Shown here: positions 57,744-64,000 of the stretch, in pieces
Position numbering within the stretch: the first letter of the stretch is position 1
Layout: the number at the start of each line of letters is the position of its first letter
Assembly (NCBI GenBank): GCA_903813345.2
Contig: CAIIXF020000010.1
Location: forward strand, 22,331,181 to 22,395,180
Origin: Owenia fusiformis
Taxonomy: Eukaryota > Annelida > Polychaeta > Sabellida > Oweniidae
Length of the DNA: 64,000 bases
Direction: 5' to 3'
Notes under the pieces: model-generated
Databases searched by the model: none
What the model was told of the DNA's origin: nothing
What the model saw: the letters and a program-made list of their open reading frames with translations, nothing else
Made by a program: the position numbers and the translations under genes

Positions 57744-58159
57744 CTCTCTACAATATAATTATTACATATGGCATGTTCTAGAGAGAAGCTAATTCAAGGC
57801 CATGATTCCTCATGATAGGCAATCCTTGATTTTCAAGCATCTGATAGGTCAAAAATTCAAATTAACGGTCGAAGTTAGTACCGCGTGATGTACAATATTT
57901 GGTTCTTCATGAAAATAAATATATATTCTTAATGTAACTCTGTAATAGTTTATTTTGTATACAAGAATGCAAATAGGACTTTGCTAAGAAGTGTCATTCA
58001 GAAATTGTATTCAAGAAAATTTAATGTCTAAATACTAATATGCTCTTTTACAAGTAACAATACAAGTAACAATGCAAACTCTGGAAATCACTTTGGTGGA
58101 GTACTTTGGGGAAAACGAAACCTGTTGACAAGTCTGTGAAAATGTATTTGGAAACGATC
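57744..58159. other. Intergenic, no gene seen
   Basis: No gene or repeat supported. Confidence 0.45.
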
Positions 58160-58833
58160 CACTCATTAAAAGGAGGAGGAAAGTATTGCAACAGGTTTTG
58201 GACAGTCATATGTTGAATTTTGACTATTTTCTGAGGATTTAAACAGGTGCATATGTTAGGCCAATGCATTACTTACAGGAAAAACACTCATAGAGATTAT
58301 AAAATAATTTCGGCTTCGAGACAGGGGAGGTGCAAACAACCCACCCACATGTTTTTTCTCAAACGTTGTCCTGATTTTCAGCAACTTCCACCCCTTTAAC
58401 GGAACAAGTGATTCCTCTTCGATAAAGTGGAAAACAATATTTCCTATGTTATTTTCCCATAGGGAAAACTCATGCGATACATTGCTTTCAGCTAATTTTG
58501 GTCACCCATAATGGATATCTTTAAAACTCTTTAAAGGGGTAAATTGTGTGTCAAAACACAACATATTGATGCAACAAAAATTGAAAAAGCAGGGGTGGAT
58601 CGAAGGGGTTGAAAATCAGGACAACATTTCAGAAAAACATGATGTGGGTGGGTTGTTTGCATCTTCCCTGTCTCGAAGTCGAAATTATTTTATAATCTCT
58701 ATGAGTGCTTTTCCTGTAAGTAATGCATTGGCCTCACATATGCACCTTTTTAAATCCTCAGAAAATAGCCAAAATCCAACATATGACTGCCCGAAATCTG
58801 TTGCGCTACTTTCCCTCCTCCTTTCAATTCAAA
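58160..58833. mobile_element. Long inverted repeat (foldback), arms about 240 bp
   Basis: 58160-58400 is the diverged reverse complement of 58594-58833. For example, GGCCAATGCATTACTTACAG near 58258 matches its inverse near 58714, and GTGGGTGGGTTGTTTGC near 58645 matches the inverse near 58340. The spacer is about 190 bp. Open frames in both arms are shadows of the same repeat. The ends are not fixed. Confidence 0.7.
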
Positions 58834-59230
58834 GCCAACTGAATACACAGGATTTGAATCCCATGACTCAATTAAGCTTTTTTATGATGGTAAATCCACA
58901 GACAATACCCAGGCCTCCGAATCGCCTCAATTTTAAACAATAGGCATGCATAAATACCTACTTGGCCAATCATGATTAAAATATAATACAGCTTTGCACA
59001 AAAGACCATGCTTTCCCCAATTTTAAATTTGAGATTTCCCATCCTGCGAACACATGCCTTCGGAACTCTTTCTCCTCATTTTCTTCTTGGAAAAAGCAAG
59101 GAACGTAGTGGATGATGTCTGGAGCACTGCGTTCGGAGGATAAGATTTCCTGTGTTCCAACTGGCCGAAGACTGATATAGACATCTTGCTATATATGAAA
59201 TATGTCAAATTGATATTGCAATGACAAATA

Positions 59231-59409
59231 CACTGGCGATCCACTCGATTACGCTGGTTACGGAAACGGTTCGTTTTGGTAACAAAATGTTGGAACATCG
59301 AAGGTCTTAACTGTTTTTCGAAATACAGTTTATGTAACTTAAGTTTACCAAAAATAGTTACCAAAACGAACCGTTTCGGTAACCAGCGTAATCGAGTGGA
59401 TCACCAGTG
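59231..59409. mobile_element. CACTGG-type MITE (179 bp)
   Basis: TIRs of about 55 bp start CACTGGCGATCCACTCGATT and end with the inverse (ATCCACTCGATTACGCTGG also present in the right arm). It is flanked by AAATA on both sides (59226-59230, 59410-59414). It is a short relative of 43112-43985. Confidence 0.8.
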
Positions 59410-59414
59410 AAATA

Positions 59415-61440
59415 GTCCATAACTCAGAATAGCAATGGTGTTAGTACATTGACTTAATACAAATGAAATGACACCTCGTAAGTCGATGGCTGCTGTTGTT
59501 TTTAAACGTATAATCTAGACTGATAAATATTGTAACATATTACATAGAAACAAACTATTATAAACTGAAGCATAATTCTAACATTTGTTTTGCGGATTCT
59601 CTTATCGATAATTAAAAACTAAGATATTGATCATGTGCTCGAGAACAGGGAGGTCGTCCAATACATGCCTTGGCAACGATACTGGTTTGTTGGAGAAAAT
59701 CTGTACAGCATTTATAGTAACATATTCCATTTCAAGAAAAATAGTTTAAAAAGTGCTATCTTGAACAACTATGTAAATTGACTACCAAAAAGAAATAAAA
59801 GATCTGAGAGAACAATCAATCGTAAGGAAAACATACAATGTTCCAAGCTATAACTTATCTTACAAAGGAACAACATACTATCACTTCCCCACATTCCCAC
59901 CATTTGGGAATGATATCACAATATTTAGGAATAATATCACAATCCAAATCCACAAAGACCATGTGACATCACCTTCATATTGACGTAATTTCAATACAGA
60001 TGTGCAACACAGATTGGTGAGAGTTTTACGAAATAGAAAATTAAGACTCTTGGAGGTTCATGATATTAGATCAAATAATGTTTGCATGCGAAACATACGC
60101 GGGGGTAAATCCCCTTTCCACTCCACGTACTATGTAGGGCCTAGAGACATCTTAAAAAACCTTTACATGCATAGAGATGAGAAAAAATCAATCATTCAAG
60201 GCAATGCTTTGATAATGAAATCTTCCTTTGCGTCTATAGATTGAATTGGACCATTCTATTGAAGCCCTCTAACCTCCCCTGTTAATTTATCCTGATGAAC
60301 CGGGCTCCATGAAGTAGTACTTCGTTCGTCAGCCATTCGCAATTCTGTTCAACCATAGGAAGCGAGTAGAGAACGACTCGCCATAACAACGGCATGACTA
60401 GATGGTGAATGTTTTTCACTTGTATCCATATGAAATCAATTTTGATCTGCAAGATATGATGAAACTGTTTCAATTCGAATTCACATGTATTCCATTTACA
60501 GTCACCTGGGATATTCTATCCAAACACGAATAGCCCCTAAACATCTCATGACCGGTTCATTGTTGTTTAACCATGCACTCCGAGGTTTTGACCAGTCAGA
60601 ACGCAGTTTTACCATTCATTACTTTAACATTGTTTGGTAAGTAAGGAAAACTGTAATAAGGAAAGCATAACCTTGTAATCAATTGTTTTCGATTCTTATA
60701 GGTGTATTAGGGGTATATAACTTCTAGTATATGAGCTTAATGTTTTATTTCTGCAGTATGCTTTTAAAATGCCGTCTATAAATCTAGGAAACTGTTAATC
60801 TTTTGTTAAAGGTTTATGTTAGCAATTGATACATCATCATGATTTATAAATAGCCTACCATTTAGATTTAATCTTCTTCACATTATCTTTGCTTTATCCA
60901 TCCTCTGAGGCCTCGCGACATTTTGCTAGTTACACAATACACTATAATACATCTCGTAGAACAATCATTGTGTTTTAACAAGAGCGTTTCTCTTGACGTC
61001 ATTGTTGCTAAACGATGACTCGACGGATTATGTAATAATATTGTTAATGACGGTTTTGACACATGCAACTAAGACACTTTATCCCACTTAATACTTGGCG
61101 CTGCAGAGGGAGAGAGATTTATGGCACTGGAATAATATCTGCGTGGCTTAAGCACACATAAAAGTGAATAACGCTTTAACAAAAGTTTCATCTATTAAAA
61201 TATGTCATTTTTAATACATATTATTCTTATGTATTTGACTCAATTCAGCTTTGAGAACCCATTAAGACTATCTCCCCAACAAAAAATGAGCATTCCGAAT
61301 TTTGTAACGTCAGAAAGATGGTGTGGACACAATTATCAAGAATGAAAGCAATAATAAATTAAGAAGGACAATCTAGAATAGTAACGATCTTTACAAGGTT
61401 AGGAGTTCAACCAAGGGAAAGAACAATACCCGGTGATTTC
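59415..61440. other. Intergenic, no gene seen
   Basis: No convincing gene. The short frame at 60002-60244 has no recognisable family. No repeats found. Confidence 0.45.
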
Positions 61441-61620
61441 AGCGGGAAGTGGCGTTTCGTTCATTGGATGAGCTGCGCGCGCACGCATAAATGTGATTAT
61501 CCAATATAATTAGGGGAGGGCTATTTGAAGTAGTTTTTGGTCTCAGGCGCGACCCAGGGCTGTTGTCTTGAAGACATTTCGTTGAAAATGAGCCATTCGG
61601 CTGATAATTGGTAAGAGTTT
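61441..61620 (+). promoter_or_regulatory. Possible promoter and short first coding exon
   Basis: A local CpG-rich patch (GCGCGCGCACGC, 61474-61486) lies among AT-rich DNA. An ATTGG (61464) and a CCAAT (61501) lie around it. Further on, ATG at 61588 starts MSHSADN and runs into a strong 5' splice donor, TTG|GTAAGAG (exon end 61610). This is the arrangement of a promoter with a tiny first coding exon; the next exon was not identified in the window. Confidence 0.3.
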
Positions 61621-63057
61621 GCGATCTTATAATGTATAACTGTTACTCAGACACATATTTTGACACGATTCTGTTGGAAATAAGCTTTGAACCGAGAGAT
61701 ATTCACGATTGATATGCACATTTTTGATTGTGCCATTGCTTTTCTATTGCACAACCCATGTATTGATAGAAGAAACATTAATAATACAGATTGGTTTACC
61801 TTCAATACATGGCAGACACTACATATCGGTCTATTAATACCAGTTTGTGCCTTAAATAGTTTTATATTTCCATCCACGGCCTGGAGCCTGGGTGTGTTTG
61901 TCTCTTATGTGTATGCTTGTGCATGGACTTCTAATCACTAGCAGAATTTAACATGATGCAAACTCGACATTATAACTCATGCTGTAACATTTTGACTTCG
62001 CTGGAAAACAATAGGAATTATTTTTCTTGCCAATCAATCATGAATCACAATCAAAATTTCAGAATGATCAATCAGGCAATGATCCAAATCAAGTTATAAC
62101 ATTATATGATATTCAGCAAGAAGTCCGGTAGAAATACAGAATATTTAAACATCAAAGCTGAAAGTTAAAAGCTAATCTGTCAATTTTCTGTCTGCAAAAG
62201 AGCGTCCCAAGAGCGTTTACATTTGACACAATAACAGACTGAGGCCTTGAAATCTAGGATTCCCCAGGAAAATATGACGTCATACTAATTAGCATAAGGA
62301 TTTCCCTATTGGGGTGGGTCGAGCCTTGTTCGAAAACACAATCCATAAATACATGCTAATTTCTAAGGAGATAGGAAGTGTATAACGTGTTTATCGATTT
62401 TGTTTAAAGATTTAATCAATTATCAAATTGTTTAAGTGGATAAAGTGGTCACACTTGCTTCAATTCATAGCGAAATCGACGGATAGAAACTGACCGAATT
62501 CCCGATATCCTACCCCGTATTACTGTAGGCTATAAGCACAGTGACCTACAGAGGGCGCTATCACAAACAAGTACTGGACGAACCGATAAATTCCCGGGTA
62601 TTGTAACGCCCTTGGTTCAACAACATAATTTTGGTTCATAGTCTTGTTTCAGCCCCCACGCCTCTCTTATAATACCCAGTCTGACATTGGTATTCTTAAG
62701 AGAATACGGGCACCACAAGACTATCGTTTCTTTATGAAAAACAATTTCATCATGCAATGCTGGCTATATTCTGATTATGTCTGAAAGGGATCTGAACTAA
62801 CTAGGCAATTAAGTCTACCTGCAGCGGAATTGCAGATTTGATTTATTAGTACTTGCAGGTGCAGTGTTAATAACAGCAACATCATATTTCCTTTTACTAC
62901 ACACGTCATCAATTCATTCCTCAGTGTCCTGGCGCATAATTAGAAAGGACCAACGCAAAACATGGACGTGTTAGATTTCAGTGATATAACCAACCTTGGG
63001 ATGCTTATATTTCGGAGGATACAAGAGATGCCCATTCCAGTCCAATTAACCAACAAC
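61621..63057. other. Intergenic/intronic, one weak coding candidate
   Basis: The ATG at 62962 (AACATGG context) opens 32 residues (MDVLDFSDITNLGMLIF...) up to the transposon at 63063. They look somewhat coding-like but match no family I know, and the frame stops soon after the transposon's far side. Confidence 0.3.
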
Positions 63058-63062
63058 ATATC

Positions 63063-63691
63063 CACTGGTCAGTACCAAGCGAAGGTAACGGCCGTCTCCT
63101 TCACATCAAAGATGGCGTACGGGAAGTGTCGATTTCGATATTTTTAGTTTTCATCGAATTAAACTACTTTATATTTGACGTAATGCTTTGATATTTGAAC
63201 TAAAGCCGACTTATATGACATGGGAACTCTGGGGTATGATCATTTGTTCAAATACCATGCGTGGACGCCACAGTTCAAGGATATTTCCATCTTAAGGGAA
63301 GGTAACTGGGATCTTGGTTTTACAGATGATAATATAACTGATATGCGGTGATGCAGTAACGTTATGAGAGTTTATAATGGAGAGCTAAGATGTCTCGTTA
63401 CCGTGTATTGAAAACTAACATGACCGTAACTGTATCTTACATTTCCAGTTACCTTCCCATAAGCGGTGGAAGATATCTGTGAACTGTGGCGCCCACGCAT
63501 GATATATGAACACATTATCATATTCCATAGTTCCAATGTCATATGAGTCTGATTTGGTTCAAATATCAAAAGCATTACGTCAACTAAAAAGTAGTTTTAT
63601 TCGATGAAAACTAAAAAAATATCAAAATCGACACTTCCCGTCCGCCATCTTTGATGCGAAGGTGACAGCCGTTACCTTCGTTTGACCAGTG
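63063..63691. mobile_element. Foldback transposon (629 bp) with 5-bp target duplication
   Basis: Starts CACTGGTCA and ends TGACCAGTG, flanked by ATATC (63058-63062, 63692-63696). The arms are about 290 bp each and roughly 85-90% alike by eye (ATCAAAGATGGCG, GGGAAGTGTCGATTT and CGCCACAGTTCA are shared in inverse). The CACTGG terminus and 5-bp duplication match the element at 59231-59409, so both may belong to one superfamily. Confidence 0.8.
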
Positions 63692-63696
63692 ATATC

Positions 63697-64000
63697 GTTA
63701 GATTTCAGATTTTTTTAGCCAGTATATGATTTTTATTCTGACTTTTTTTGACCCAAAAGAATAGTTTTTCGGCAAATACAAGGTAAATATCTAATAATTT
63801 ATGCTGTGCCAAATATTTGACCAATCACATAATGGGAAGCTTGTCAATGAGATAAGATACGTGGTGTTTTATAGGGATGGCTTTTGCAGAGGGATGATTT
63901 GATATCTGAGTCCCATTTATAAGAATAAAACCTTTCCAATCAATCCCAACGAGTGTAATACCTTTCTACTGCGTAATATCTATTAAATCCATTATTTGAA
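63697..64000. other. Intergenic, no gene seen
   Basis: No gene or repeat supported to the window end. Confidence 0.5.

Noticed and set aside
58548-58943. 131-codon + strand open frame as a gene
   Set aside because: It overlaps the right arm of an inverted repeat, has no recognisable motif and starts within the loop.

Overview
The window is a repeat-rich, AT-rich stretch of animal nuclear DNA. The lack of operons, the splice-type signals, the ankyrin gene, and the mix of Tc1/mariner, TTAA-target, foldback and satellite repeats with a Polinton suggest a marine invertebrate. I cannot name the species from sequence alone. Only two blocks look clearly protein-coding: a capsid-bearing Polinton/Maverick-type element at 10206-19389 (+) and an ankyrin-repeat host gene at 34832-35593 (-). 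The rest is intergenic or intronic DNA filled with non-autonomous transposons and tandem repeats.

The Polinton is the main object. It is 9184 bp long. It has a 6-bp target duplication (GTTGTT), AGT...ACT termini, and 1062-bp terminal inverted repeats (TIRs) that look identical by eye, so the insertion is probably young. Its genes all lie on + in one block (13300-18301): a penton-like minor capsid protein, a small basic protein, an F54H12.2-type major capsid protein, an adenovirus-type cysteine protease, a DDE integrase with a chromodomain, an A32/FtsK-type packaging ATPase, and two small proteins of unknown function. This is a capsid-building, packaging and integration set, but no protein-primed DNA polymerase B is visible. 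The ~2 kb on the left where more genes would fit is instead made of diverged copies of the TIR sequence. The element is about half the usual Polinton size and would need replication functions from elsewhere.

Layout: 1-4100, mostly featureless, with a 138-bp hairpin transposon. 4100-10000, a 52-bp repeat in three clusters, a TTAA element, a ~116-135-bp tandem repeat, and an 82-bp satellite with higher-order structure. 10106-19395, a mariner end fragment followed by the Polinton. 20491-29060, TTAA elements, twin hairpins, and a cluster of 'TATCACACC' elements, each carrying a perfect inverted AGGTCA nuclear-receptor-type site. 31287-37705, two decayed Tc1/mariner copies flanking the ankyrin gene. 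37790-46944, more tandem repeats, another TATCACACC element, an array of 16-bp palindromes, a TTAA element nested inside another element, and a third TTAA family. 50260-55565, tandem repeats, including a 43-bp satellite split by a 1.8-kb foldback element. 57443-63691, short inverted-repeat elements and a possible promoter with a first exon near 61.5 kb.

All alignments and counts were made by eye. Family names for short elements rest on terminal sequences and target duplications only.
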